DNA from: ZYF759 sp046297455 | GTDB taxonomy: Bacteria > Pseudomonadota > Alphaproteobacteria > Rhizobiales > Rhizobiaceae | Length of the DNA: 64,000 nt | Assembly: GCA_046297455.1 (NCBI GenBank) | Contig: JBKBIT010000002.1 | Span: forward strand, 62,001-126,000 | Reading direction: 5' to 3' | In this document: positions 1 to 8,162 of the stretch, one piece after another | Layout of the letters: each line of letters starts with the position of its first letter | Numbering within the stretch: the stretch's first letter is position 1 | The notes under the pieces: model-generated | The model's input: the letters and a program-made list of their open reading frames with translations, nothing else | Told to the model about the DNA's origin: nothing | The model's database searches: none | Position numbers and translations under genes: made by a program

Positions 1-141
1 TAAAATTCCCGCATGTGCGCTCTACCTGCTTGCTCTTCAGGCAGCTACATTCCACGGCACTTACGTAAAAGTCAATTTTGCCGGCACAAGACCTGCACAC
101 TGGCCTCGGCATCGCCTGCCAAATGCCACAACCTCAGGAAA

Positions 142-924
142 TCAGGAGGTAACGGACCGTCGGGCAGACGAGAGCAACTGGTCTGCCCCGAGTGTCAGGT
201 ACTTCACGTCGCTGCCAAGCGCGATCAGCCGAAAGCCCATCTGGACATAGCGACCTGTCAGCGAAGGGTCCACCACATAGATGGCAGCGTGCTTGCCTGC
301 CCCGCCGGCCCGCGCGGCAATGGCGGCAATCGCATCCATCATGTCGTCCAGCCCGGGATCCATTCTGGCCCCGCCGGTCCAGGCGATCGAGAAGTCGGAC
401 GGGCCGACGAGCACGCCGTCGATGCCGTCGACCGCCAATATCCCATCCAGCACATCCAGCGCTTCGCGGGTCTCGATCATCGCCAAGGCCAAGGTGTCGG
501 CATTGGCGTTTTCCAGCCAATGCGCGGCGGTCCCTTGGCCATGCCGGGGCATTGCGAATGAAGGCCCCCAGGAACGCTGGCCGACCGGCGGATATTTCAC
601 GGAGGCCGCGAAATACCTGGCATCCTGTACCGAATTGATCATCGGCGCGATCACGGCTTCCGCACCGAAATCAAGTGCCCTGCTGGCCATATCGAACCGC
701 CCGACCGGGATACGGACGATCGCCCCTTTCTTGGCAGCGGTAATCGGCGCGAGTCCACGCAGGATGCTGTCCTCGTGATGCCCGCCATGCTGCATGTCCA
801 GCGTGACGGCATCGAAATCCAGGCCCGCCAGGACCTCGGCGACCAGCGTATCCGGGATCGAGGACCAGGATGTGAAAAGCGTCTCGCCCGCATCAAGCCG
901 GGCGCGAAGACAGTTGCGCGTCAT
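142..924 (-). CDS. HpcH/HpaI aldolase family protein
   Basis: A 260-residue class II (metal-dependent) aldolase of the HpcH/HpaI/citrate lyase beta family, which cleave 2-keto-3-deoxy acid dicarboxylates or sugars to pyruvate plus an aldehyde in the cytoplasm. Visible family features are DMQHG near residue 45 (catalytic His), VRIP for the substrate-carboxylate Arg, MIET for the metal Glu, and GPSDFS for the metal Asp. Length matches the family (250-270). The ATG start fits the normal N-terminus. It lies 33 nt downstream of the DUF1476 gene on the same strand, so the two may share a transcript, but no functional link is evident. The exact substrate (4-hydroxy-2-oxoheptanedioate, 2-keto-3-deoxy-rhamnonate or other) cannot be told from sequence. 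Confidence 0.88.
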   Translation of the reverse strand: MTRNCLRARLDAGETLFTSWSSIPDTLVAEVLAGLDFDAVTLDMQHGGHHEDSILRGLAPITAAKKGAIVRIPVGRFDMASRALDFGAEAVIAPMINSVQDARYFAASVKYPPVGQRSWGPSFAMPRHGQGTAAHWLENANADTLALAMIETREALDVLDGILAVDGIDGVLVGPSDFSIAWTGGARMDPGLDDMMDAIAAIAARAGGAGKHAAIYVVDPSLTGRYVQMGFRLIALGSDVKYLTLGADQLLSSARRSVTS

Positions 925-957
925 GAAACCGCAGACTCCGGTCGATCTCGCTAAAGA

Positions 958-1278
958 TTAGGCCTGCCGGATTTCGGCGATCGCCTTGTCCAGCAACTCC
1001 TCCATCGTGCGCCGGATCTGATGATCGGACTGCTCGACGCCAGCCGCGTCGAAATCGCCTCGCACTTTTCGGAAGACGTCTTCGTCGCCGGCTTCCTCGA
1101 AATCGGCTTCCACCACCTCACGGGCATATGCCTCGGCATCGGCGCCGGTCTTGCCGAGTTTCTCGGCGGCCCAGAGGCCGAGATTCTTGTTTCGCCGCGC
1201 CATGGCCCGAAACTTCAGCTCCTCGTCATGGGCGAACTTCCGTTCGAACGCTTCCTCGCGATCTTTCATGCTGGCCAT
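958..1278 (-). CDS. DUF1476 protein, F1-ATPase inhibitor subunit zeta type
   Basis: A 106-residue helical, charged protein of the alphaproteobacterial DUF1476 family. In Paracoccus denitrificans the founding member is the zeta subunit, which inserts its N-terminus into F1 and blocks ATP hydrolysis. Seen here: the N-terminal MKDREEAFERKF segment and the RNKNLGLWAAEKLG block typical of the family, followed by an acidic helical part. The frame is open further upstream, but I place the start at 1278 because GGAGG (1287-1291) lies 8 nt before this ATG and the protein then has the usual family length; an ATG three codons inside is possible. The role in ATP synthase is family knowledge; the ATP synthase operon is not in the window. 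Confidence 0.88.
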   Translation of the reverse strand: MASMKDREEAFERKFAHDEELKFRAMARRNKNLGLWAAEKLGKTGADAEAYAREVVEADFEEAGDEDVFRKVRGDFDAAGVEQSDHQIRRTMEELLDKAIAEIRQA

Positions 1279-1443
1279 GCTTGATACCTCCGGCGATTCC
1301 TTACCTGTTTCTTCCATATGGCATTGGCCACCGCAAAGCGGAAGTCTTAGGCAGCCGCGTCGGCATGAATTCGTCGCGCCATTCTGGCGCATCCCGGCCG
1401 CGATCCGTCTATGTAGACGCCAATTGCCATCGATGATTGCCGA

Positions 1444-1472
1444 TTGAGAACGATGGCGCTTTGCGCTAGAGA
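1444..1472 (+). promoter_or_regulatory. Candidate sigma-70 promoter of the purine operon
   Basis: TTGAGA (1444-1449), a 17-nt spacer and TAGAGA (1467-1472) resemble the rhizobial housekeeping promoter (CTTGAC, 17 nt, CTATAT). It would give a leader of about 80 nt before purC. It was found by eye and is not discriminating in GC-rich DNA. Confidence 0.3.
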
Positions 1473-1559
1473 GCGGTCCATATCGATATAGCTGCCGGTG
1501 ATAGAACCGCGCGCCAACCAGGGTCGGGCAATCCGATCCTTTCCAGAGCAGAGATCACC

Positions 1560-2354
1560 ATGAACCGTCGCCGCCGCATCTACGAAGGCAAGGCCAAGAT
1601 CCTCTACGAAGGACCGGAGCCAGGCACTCTCATCCAGTTCTTCAAGGATGATGCCACCGCCTTCAACAAGAAGAAGCACGAAGTCGTCGACGGCAAGGGT
1701 GTTCTCAACAACCGCATCAGCGAGTATCTCTTCACCCATCTCAACCGTATCGGGATTCCCACGCATTTCATCCGTCGGTTGAACATGCGCGAGCAGTTGA
1801 TCAAGGAAGTCGAGATCATCCCGCTGGAAGTGGTCGTGCGGAACGTCGCTGCAGGTTCGCTGGCCAAACGGTTGGGCATTGAGGAAGGCACGGTTCTGCC
1901 GCGCTCGATCATCGAATTCTATTACAAGGCCGATGCGCTTGACGATCCGATGGTGTCGGAGGAGCACATCACTGCCTTTGGCTGGGCAAGTCCCCAGGAG
2001 ATCGACGACATCATGGCGCTCGCCATCCGCGTCAACGACTTCCTGTCCGGGCTGTTTCTCGGCGTCGGCATCCAACTGGTCGATTTCAAGATCGAATGCG
2101 GCCGGCTTTGGGAAAACGAGATGATGCGCATCGTCGTCGCCGACGAGATCTCGCCGGATTCCTGCCGTCTGTGGGACGTCAACACGCAGGACAAGCTCGA
2201 CAAGGACCGTTTCCGCCGCGACATGGGTGGCATGGTCGAAGCCTACCAGGAAGTGGCTCGCCGGCTCGGGATCATGAACGAGAACGAGCCGCCGCGCTCC
2301 GGTGGACCGGTGCTCGTCTCGACCTCACCCAATGGCGGCGGCAAGCCGCACTGA
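1560..2354 (+). CDS. purC: Phosphoribosylaminoimidazole-succinocarboxamide synthase
   Basis: SAICAR synthetase, step 7 of IMP biosynthesis: ligates aspartate to CAIR with ATP in the cytosol. The 264-residue protein shows the family features YEGKAKILYEG (residues 8-18), the DDATAFN block (30-36), EVVVRNVAAGS (90-100) and DEISPDSCRLWD in the C-terminal half. The C-terminus ends in a low-complexity tail, and total length is close to rhizobial PurC (about 255). It is the first gene of a same-strand purine run (purC, purS, purQ, lipoprotein, purL, bolA). purS follows after 24 nt. The ATG start begins exactly at the conserved N-terminus. Confidence 0.97.
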   Translation: MNRRRRIYEGKAKILYEGPEPGTLIQFFKDDATAFNKKKHEVVDGKGVLNNRISEYLFTHLNRIGIPTHFIRRLNMREQLIKEVEIIPLEVVVRNVAAGSLAKRLGIEEGTVLPRSIIEFYYKADALDDPMVSEEHITAFGWASPQEIDDIMALAIRVNDFLSGLFLGVGIQLVDFKIECGRLWENEMMRIVVADEISPDSCRLWDVNTQDKLDKDRFRRDMGGMVEAYQEVARRLGIMNENEPPRSGGPVLVSTSPNGGGKPH

Positions 2355-2378
2355 ACACACGAAACCTGGAGCAGCGTC

Positions 2379-2621
2379 TTGATCAAGGCACGTGTCACCG
2401 TCACGCTGAAAAACGGCGTGCTCGATCCTCAGGGAAAGGCCATCGAAGGCGCGCTCGGTTCGCTCGGTTTTTCCGGCGTCAACTCGGTTCGCCAAGGCAA
2501 GGTCTTTGACCTGGAACTCGAGGGCAACGACAGGAACAAGGTCAAGGACGAGCTGGAGGCGATGTGCGAAAAGCTTCTGGCGAACACGGTGATCGAGGAT
2601 TATTCCGTGGTGATCGCCTGA
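2379..2621 (+). CDS. purS: FGAM synthase subunit PurS
   Basis: An 80-residue small subunit of the three-part formylglycinamidine ribonucleotide synthase. A PurS dimer bridges PurQ (glutaminase) and PurL (synthase) and helps channel ammonia. Seen: the MIKARVTVTLKNGVLDPQGKAIEGAL start, SLGFSGVNSVRQGKVFDLEL, and a C-terminal CEKLLANTVIEDY block, all family signatures, at the expected length. It sits between purC and purQ (13 nt before purQ), as expected for organisms with the split PurSQL enzyme. The initiation codon is TTG, in a good context relative to the conserved N-terminus. Confidence 0.95.
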   Translation: MIKARVTVTLKNGVLDPQGKAIEGALGSLGFSGVNSVRQGKVFDLELEGNDRNKVKDELEAMCEKLLANTVIEDYSVVIA

Positions 2622-2634
2622 GGTTGCACCAGCT

Positions 2635-3303
2635 ATGAAAACGGCAGTCGTTCTTCTACCCGGCCTCAATCGCGATCGCGACATGATCGCCGCTATTGAG
2701 AAGGTCTCCGGCCATCGGCCGCTCACCGTCTGGCAGACGGATACCGAGGTTCCGCCTGTCGACTTGATCGTGGTGCCCGGTGGCTTTTCCTACGGCGATT
2801 ATCTGCGCTGTGGCGCAATTGCGGCCCGCATGCCGGTTATGCGCGCTGTCAAGGAGCAGGCAGAGCGCGGGGTGCGGGTTCTGGGCGTCTGCAACGGATT
2901 TCAGATCCTGCTCGAAACAGGACTTTTGCCCGGCGCGCTGATGCGCAACGCCTCACTCAAATTCGTCTGTCGCGAGGTCAGGCTCGAAGTCACCAATGCG
3001 GAAACCGCGTTCACGCGTCGCTACCGCGAGGGACAGATCATTCGTTGCCCGGTCGCGCACCACGACGGCAACTACTTTGCCGATGAACAGACCTTGGCCA
3101 GGATCGAGGACAATGGCCAGGTGGTATTCCGCTACGCCGAGGGCACCAATCCCAACGGCTCGATCAACGACATTGCCGGCATCATCAACGAGAACGGCAA
3201 TGTCCTTGGCATCATGCCCCACCCGGAAAACCTGATCGAGGACGCTCATGGCGGCACCGACGGGCGTGCGCTGTTTGAAAGCGTGCTCGAGGTTGCGGCG
3301 TGA
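2635..3303 (+). CDS. purQ: FGAM synthase glutaminase subunit PurQ
   Basis: A class I glutamine amidotransferase of 222 residues that supplies ammonia to PurL. The nucleophile is Cys86 in GVCNGFQ, and the His196/Glu198 pair is in MPHPEN, so the catalytic triad is intact. The N-terminal VVLLPGLNRDRD and VVPGGFSYGDYLRCGA blocks are characteristic. It follows purS by 13 nt, and its stop overlaps the GTG start of the next gene by 4 nt, so that gene is probably translationally coupled. Confidence 0.97.
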   Translation: MKTAVVLLPGLNRDRDMIAAIEKVSGHRPLTVWQTDTEVPPVDLIVVPGGFSYGDYLRCGAIAARMPVMRAVKEQAERGVRVLGVCNGFQILLETGLLPGALMRNASLKFVCREVRLEVTNAETAFTRRYREGQIIRCPVAHHDGNYFADEQTLARIEDNGQVVFRYAEGTNPNGSINDIAGIINENGNVLGIMPHPENLIEDAHGGTDGRALFESVLEVAA

Positions 3304-3710
3304 AACACGCTCTCGCCAGCGCCGCCTTGGCGTTCTGCGTAGTACTTCAGGGTTGCCAATCCGGCCAGACCACTCTCACCGCGCCAGCTCAGCCGGGCAA
3401 GAGTGCTGCCTTGCGCAATATGGAGCCCATTGCGATCGCAGCGCATCGTTGCTGGTTTGCCAGCGGAGATGCAGCCTTCCGCGACTACAGCTTTGCCAAT
3501 GAGCTGGACTCTCATTCGGGCCGGCCGCGCTTCCTCCTTGTACCGCGTTCCAATTATGGCGGTCGCCCGCTTCTGGTCGTCCAGGCTGAAGGACCGCAAG
3601 GCAATGTGACGGTTTTCGGACCCATGCTGGAACAGCCGGTTGGTGCGCGCGTGCAGGCCGACATTGCGCGCTGGCGCGCTGGCAGTACCGATTGTGGACA
3701 GGCGGCCTGA
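3300..3710 (+). CDS. Small putative lipoprotein between purQ and purL
   Basis: A 136-residue protein that I cannot assign to a named family. It starts with GTG overlapping the purQ stop (GTGA) and has a short positive N-terminus, a hydrophobic stretch and a lipobox LQGC, so Cys19 would be lipidated and the protein anchored in an envelope membrane. The mature part contains two more Cys residues (in HRCWF and near the C-terminus) and a region reading PRFLLVPRSNYGGRPLLVVQ. Although embedded in a purine operon, it has no obvious enzymatic part in that pathway; the overlap suggests co-expression only. Confidence is high that it is coding (signal peptide, coupling, frame), low for function. Confidence 0.75.
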   Translation: MKHALASAALAFCVVLQGCQSGQTTLTAPAQPGKSAALRNMEPIAIAAHRCWFASGDAAFRDYSFANELDSHSGRPRFLLVPRSNYGGRPLLVVQAEGPQGNVTVFGPMLEQPVGARVQADIARWRAGSTDCGQAA

Positions 3711-3736
3711 GCCCTAGCCGCGACCCCTCTTCCGCT

Positions 3737-3768
3737 TGCCCCGCTTGATCATTCGGGGCAAAACCCCG
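3737..3768 (+). promoter_or_regulatory. Two mutually exclusive hairpins before purL
   Basis: TGCCCCG (3737-3743) can pair with CGGGGCA (3754-3760), or CGGGG (3754-3758) can instead pair with CCCCG (3764-3768) around a CAAAA loop. The shared arm makes the two structures alternatives in the 78-nt gap before purL. There is no U tract, so this is not a classical terminator; it could be a processing or translation-control element, or chance. Confidence 0.3.
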
Positions 3769-3794
3769 ACGTCCTTCCGCAGCGAACGGTGGCC

Positions 3795-6011
3795 ATGAAC
3801 ATTCCCAACATCCCCATCACAGATGATCTGGTTGCGGCACACGGGCTGAAGCCGGACGAGTATCAGCGTATCCTCGATCTGATCGGACGCGAACCGACGT
3901 TCACCGAACTCGGCATCTTCTCGGCGATGTGGAACGAGCATTGTTCCTACAAATCCTCCAAGAAATGGCTGCGCACGCTGCCGACCTCGGGACCGCGTGT
4001 CATCCAAGGACCGGGCGAGAACGCCGGCGTCGTCGACATTGGCGACGGACTGGCCGTCGTATTCAAGATGGAGAGCCACAACCACCCGTCCTATATCGAG
4101 CCCTATCAGGGCGCGGCAACCGGGGTCGGTGGCATCTTGCGGGATGTCTTCACCATGGGTGCGAGGCCGATCGCTGCCATGAACGCGCTGCGTTTTGGCG
4201 AGCCGGACCATCCCAAGACCCGCCATCTCGTGGCAGGCGTCGTTGCCGGCGTCGGCGGCTACGGCAACTCATTCGGCGTACCCACCGTCGGCGGCGAGGT
4301 TCAGTTCGATGCGCGCTACAACGGCAACTGCCTCGTCAATGCATTCGCGGCAGGCCTCGCTGAAGCCGACAAGATATTCTATTCCAAGGCAGAAGGCGTC
4401 GGTCTGCCAGTCGTCTATCTGGGCGCCAAGACAGGCCGCGACGGCGTCGGTGGCGCGACCATGGCCTCGGCGGAATTTGACGACCAGATCGAGGAGAAGC
4501 GCCCGACCGTCCAGGTTGGCGACCCTTTCACCGAAAAATGCCTTCTCGAGGCCTGCCTCGAACTGATGGCGACGGGAGCGGTCATCGCCATCCAGGACAT
4601 GGGCGCGGCCGGACTGACATGTTCGGCGGTCGAGATGGGCGCCAAGGGCGATCTCGGTATCGAACTCGATCTCGACTGCGTGCCCGTGCGCGAAGAAGCC
4701 ATGAGCGCCTACGAGATGATGCTCTCGGAAAGCCAGGAGCGGATGCTCATGGTACTGAAGCCGGAGAAGGAAGCCGAGGCAGAAGCCATCTTCCGCAAAT
4801 GGGGTCTCGATTTCGCCATCGTTGGCCGGACCACCAACGATCTGCGCTTCCGAATCCTTCATCGCGGCGCCGAAATGGCCAATCTGCCGATCAAGGAACT
4901 GGGTGACGAGGCCCCGGAATATGACCGGCCCTGGGTTGAGCCCGCTAGCCCGGCCGCTTTGGGGGACATGCCTCCCATCGACGTGGCGGATGCGCTTGTG
5001 CGTCTCCTGGGCTCTGCGAACCTCTCCTCGCGCCGCTGGGTCTGGGAGCAGTATGACACGCTGATTCAGGGCAATTCGCTTCAGATCCCAGGCGGTGACG
5101 CGGGTGTTGTCCGGGTCGAGGGACACCCCACCAAGGCGCTGGCATTTTCTTCCGACGTCAATCCCTTCTACTGCGAGGCCGATCCGTTCGAAGGCGGCAA
5201 GCAGGCTGTCGCCGAGTGCTGGCGCAACCTCACCGCGACCGGCGCACTGCCGCTGGCCGCCACCGACAATCTCAATTTCGGCAATCCGGAGCGCCCGGAA
5301 ATCATGGGCCAGCTCGTCCAGGCGATAAAGGGGATCGGAGAAGCCTGCAGCGCACTCGACTTCCCGATCGTGTCGGGCAACGTCTCGCTCTACAACGAAA
5401 CCAACGGTCAAGGCATCTTGCCGACGCCGACCATCGGCGGGGTGGGCCTGATCGAGGATTGGTCGCGCATGGGACGGATCCGTTTTGCAGGAGAAGACGA
5501 GGCAATCCTGCTCGTCGGCGCGGCCAATGGCTGGGGTACGCATCTGGGGCAATCAGCCCTTCTGCGCGAGCTCTTTGGCCGCCAGGAAGGCGCGCCTCCG
5601 CCCGTCGATCTTGCCCAGGAGAAGACGGTCGGTGATGTCGTGCGCGGCCTGCTGCGAGACGGAACGGCCACCGCCGCGCATGATCTGTCGGATGGCGGTC
5701 TGGCCGTCGCACTCGCAGAGATGGCGATGGCATCCGGTATCGGTGCGTCAGTTGATGGGCCTGAAACGGGGGACTTGGCTGCAGCCTTCTTCGGAGAGGA
5801 CCAGGGCCGCTATCTCGTCACCGTGTGGCGCGCCGATCTCGACCGGGTGCTGCGCAAGCATGGTGAGGACGGCGTGTCCGTCATTTGTATCGGCTCGACT
5901 GGCGGCACTTCCTTGAAGCTCGGCAAGGCTCGTGCCATACCAATCGACGAGCTGAAGAAGGCTCACGAGGGCTGGTTTCCGGCCTTCATGGAGAACGATG
6001 CGGGGAACTGA
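3795..6011 (+). CDS. purL: FGAM synthase large subunit PurL
   Basis: The ATP-dependent synthase subunit of formylglycinamidine ribonucleotide synthase (step 4 of IMP synthesis), of the small PurL type used with PurS and PurQ, about 738 residues as expected. Seen: EPTFTELGIFSAMWNEHCSYK, the KMESHNHPSYIEPYQGAATG nucleotide/substrate block, GVPTVGGE, and a second AIRS-like half with SGNVSLYNE and HDLSDGGLAV. A GTG six nt upstream (3789) is in frame; I prefer ATG 3795 but cannot exclude the GTG. bolA follows 2 nt after the stop. Confidence 0.97.
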   Translation: MNIPNIPITDDLVAAHGLKPDEYQRILDLIGREPTFTELGIFSAMWNEHCSYKSSKKWLRTLPTSGPRVIQGPGENAGVVDIGDGLAVVFKMESHNHPSYIEPYQGAATGVGGILRDVFTMGARPIAAMNALRFGEPDHPKTRHLVAGVVAGVGGYGNSFGVPTVGGEVQFDARYNGNCLVNAFAAGLAEADKIFYSKAEGVGLPVVYLGAKTGRDGVGGATMASAEFDDQIEEKRPTVQVGDPFTEKCLLEACLELMATGAVIAIQDMGAAGLTCSAVEMGAKGDLGIELDLDCVPVREEAMSAYEMMLSESQERMLMVLKPEKEAEAEAIFRKWGLDFAIVGRTTNDLRFRILHRGAEMANLPIKELGDEAPEYDRPWVEPASPAALGDMPPIDVADALVRLLGSANLSSRRWVWEQYDTLIQGNSLQIPGGDAGVVRVEGHPTKALAFSSDVNPFYCEADPFEGGKQAVAECWRNLTATGALPLAATDNLNFGNPERPEIMGQLVQAIKGIGEACSALDFPIVSGNVSLYNETNGQGILPTPTIGGVGLIEDWSRMGRIRFAGEDEAILLVGAANGWGTHLGQSALLRELFGRQEGAPPPVDLAQEKTVGDVVRGLLRDGTATAAHDLSDGGLAVALAEMAMASGIGASVDGPETGDLAAAFFGEDQGRYLVTVWRADLDRVLRKHGEDGVSVICIGSTGGTSLKLGKARAIPIDELKKAHEGWFPAFMENDAGN

Positions 6012-6013
6012 CG

Positions 6014-6250
6014 ATGGCAATGGATGCACGCGACATCGAGCGTCTCATCAAGGAAGGCATACCGGATGCCAAGGTGACGATTCGCGATCTGGCAGGCGAT
6101 GGCGATCACTATGCCGCCGAGGTCGTGGCGGAGAGCTTTCGCGGCAAGAGCCGCGTGCAGCAGCACCAGATGGTCTATGATGCCCTAAAGGGCAATATGG
6201 GAGGCACGCTGCACGCGCTTGCGCTGCAGACCAGCGTGCCCGAGAGCTGA
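6014..6250 (+). CDS. BolA family protein
   Basis: A 78-residue BolA/IbaG-type protein, a partner of monothiol glutaredoxins in Fe-S cluster handling and iron sensing. Seen: the N-terminal DIERLIKEGIPDA, a DGDHYAAEVVAESFRGKSRVQQHQMVYDAL block with the conserved His residues, and a C-terminal LHALALQT. It starts 2 nt after purL, and a CGFS glutaredoxin gene follows, the usual rhizobial neighbour and known physical partner. The conserved start is ATG 6014, although the frame is open further upstream inside purL. Confidence 0.93.
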   Translation: MAMDARDIERLIKEGIPDAKVTIRDLAGDGDHYAAEVVAESFRGKSRVQQHQMVYDALKGNMGGTLHALALQTSVPES

Positions 6251-6352
6251 CGGGAGCCAATGGGCGCATGTTGCGCCTTCTGCGCGGCTTTCCTAGATTG
6301 GACACATCAACACCGGTCCGGGCCTTGAACCCGGAATGGAAAGGAAAAACAG

Positions 6353-6688
6353 ATGACCGCCATCAACCAATTTATCGATCAGGAAGTGAAGTCGAACGAC
6401 GTCGTCCTCTTCATGAAGGGCACGCCGGGCTTTCCCCAGTGCGGCTTCTCGGGTCAGGTCGTGCAGATTCTCGATTACCTGGGCGTCGACTATAAGGGCG
6501 TGAACGTCCTGACCTCGGACGATCTGCGCCAGGGTATCAAGGATTATTCCAACTGGCCGACCATCCCCCAGCTTTACGTCAAGGGAGAATTCGTCGGTGG
6601 TTGCGACATCATTCGTGAGATGTTCCAGGCTGGTGAGTTGCAGGATTTTCTTGGCGAGAAGGGCGTCAGCGCCCGTGGCGCCGCCTGA
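6353..6688 (+). CDS. grxD: Monothiol glutaredoxin, Grx4 type
   Basis: A 111-residue CGFS-type glutaredoxin that binds a [2Fe-2S] cluster with glutathione and delivers it or works with BolA. The active-site CGFS is at residues 30-33 in KGTPGFPQCGFS, followed by NWPTIPQLYVKGEFVGGCDI, the glutathione-binding TIPQ and GGCDI motifs. Length and start fit the family. It lies 102 nt after the bolA gene and ends at a strong terminator, so it is likely the last gene of the purine transcript or has its own promoter in the gap. Confidence 0.97.
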   Translation: MTAINQFIDQEVKSNDVVLFMKGTPGFPQCGFSGQVVQILDYLGVDYKGVNVLTSDDLRQGIKDYSNWPTIPQLYVKGEFVGGCDIIREMFQAGELQDFLGEKGVSARGAA

Positions 6689-6695
6689 TTATTTC

Positions 6696-6720
6696 CGGCC
6701 CGCGCCAGCGGGCCGCTTTG
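6696..6720 (+). terminator. Rho-independent-type terminator after grxD
   Basis: A perfect 8-bp GC stem (CGGCCCGC / GCGGGCCG, 6696-6715, loop GCCA) followed by CTTTG. The short T run is typical for GC-rich alphaproteobacteria. Confidence 0.65.
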
Positions 6721-6795
6721 CATTGATTGCGCCGCCCTCGATTCGGTGCTGAGACCGGGCCGGCTTTTCCGGCCACGCATTGGAAATACAACCGG

Positions 6796-8046
6796 ATGAA
6801 TGATAACCCACGGCCGTCGAGGTCGGGATACGGGCTGGCAATTCCGCGCGTCGAATTCATCGCGTTGACGGCCGCGTTGATGGCCATCAACGCATTGGCG
6901 ATCGACATCATGCTACCGGCCATGCAGCAGATCGGCGCTGCGCTGGGCGTTGATGACGAAAACCAGCGTCAGTTCGTCATCACAGCCTATGTGGTCGGGT
7001 TTGGCGTCGCCCAGCTGGTATTCGGGCCGATCTCGGATCGCTTTGGTCGCCGCGGGCCGTTGCTGATCGGCCTGGGCATCTACGTCGCGGCTGCGATACT
7101 GGCTGCCTTCGCACCAAGTTTCTGGATGCTGCTGATGATGCGCGCGCTGCAGGGTGTCGGCGCAGCTGCAACCCGTGTCATAGCGGTGTCGCTCGTACGC
7201 GACACGTTTGGCGGGCGCCAGATGGCAGAGGTGATGTCCCTCGTCATGATGATATTCATGATCGTGCCGGTGATCGCGCCGGGCGCTGGCCAGATCATCC
7301 TGCTGGTAGCCGAATGGCAGGTGATCTTTCTGTTCATGGGCGTCGTGGCGGCGGCGATCACCCTGTGGATCTATCTGCGCATGCCCGAAACGTTGAAGCA
7401 GGAGAACCGTCGGGCCTTTGACCCCGGGACCATTATCGAGGGCTTTCGCATCGTACTCTCCAACCGCATTGCGTTCTGCTACGCGCTGGCGACCGCATTG
7501 ATTTTCGGTGGTCTCTTCGGTTTCATCAATTCCGCGCAGCAGATCTTCATCGACATCTACGATCTGGGCGTATGGTTCCCTGCCCTATTCGCACTTCTCG
7601 CCGGCATGATGGCGATCTCGTCCTTCATGAATTCCCGTCTCGTGGGCCGGTTCGGCATGCGCGGCCTGTCTCATTTCGCGCTTCTCGGCTTCCTCGCAGC
7701 CACCACCGTCTGGCTTGTCTGGGCACTGATCGCCCCAATGCCACTGCTGCCATTCGTCGCGCTTTTTGCTGCGGCAATGTTCATGTTCGGCTGGATAGGA
7801 CCGAACTTCAACGCGCTGGCCATGGAGCCGCTCGGCCATGTCGCCGGCACGGCGTCCGCAGTCCTGGGTTTCCTTCAGACCCTTGGCGGTGGATTGATCG
7901 GAGCCGTGATCGGCCTTTCCTTCGATGGAACGGTCGTGCCGTTGGTCATCGGATATTTCGTTGCCGGAGTGGGAGCGCTCGGGCTGGTTCTGATTGGCGA
8001 GGATGGCAGGCTGTTTCAGGCGCGCAACCTGCCGCCTGAGGACTAA
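6796..8046 (+). CDS. MFS multidrug exporter, Bcr/CflA type
   Basis: A 416-residue inner-membrane transporter with about 12 hydrophobic segments. The motif GPISDRFGRRGPLL between TM2 and TM3 is the major facilitator signature in its Bcr/CflA form, and the DIMLPAMQQIG segment in TM1 and ALQGVGAAATRV in TM4 are typical of drug:proton antiporters of the DHA1 group. The frame is open upstream, but ATG 6796 (preceded by CCGG) gives the normal cytoplasmic N-terminus. It is convergent with ttcA. The substrate is unknown; no regulator gene is adjacent. Confidence 0.9.
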   Translation: MNDNPRPSRSGYGLAIPRVEFIALTAALMAINALAIDIMLPAMQQIGAALGVDDENQRQFVITAYVVGFGVAQLVFGPISDRFGRRGPLLIGLGIYVAAAILAAFAPSFWMLLMMRALQGVGAAATRVIAVSLVRDTFGGRQMAEVMSLVMMIFMIVPVIAPGAGQIILLVAEWQVIFLFMGVVAAAITLWIYLRMPETLKQENRRAFDPGTIIEGFRIVLSNRIAFCYALATALIFGGLFGFINSAQQIFIDIYDLGVWFPALFALLAGMMAISSFMNSRLVGRFGMRGLSHFALLGFLAATTVWLVWALIAPMPLLPFVALFAAAMFMFGWIGPNFNALAMEPLGHVAGTASAVLGFLQTLGGGLIGAVIGLSFDGTVVPLVIGYFVAGVGALGLVLIGEDGRLFQARNLPPED

Positions 8047-8162
8047 GGGCGAGGGTCAGGCACCTTCACCGTCCACCCACCCTGTTCAGTTCGGCGTCGA
8101 TAACCGGTGCGGCTGTAACCGGGACGTTCTTCCTGCGGCAGCCAGCGCCCTGCCAGCCGTAC

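Noticed and set aside
1..141. Left edge of the window
   Set aside because: No gene, RNA or motif could be supported in the first 141 bases; short frames there are shadows of the aldolase.
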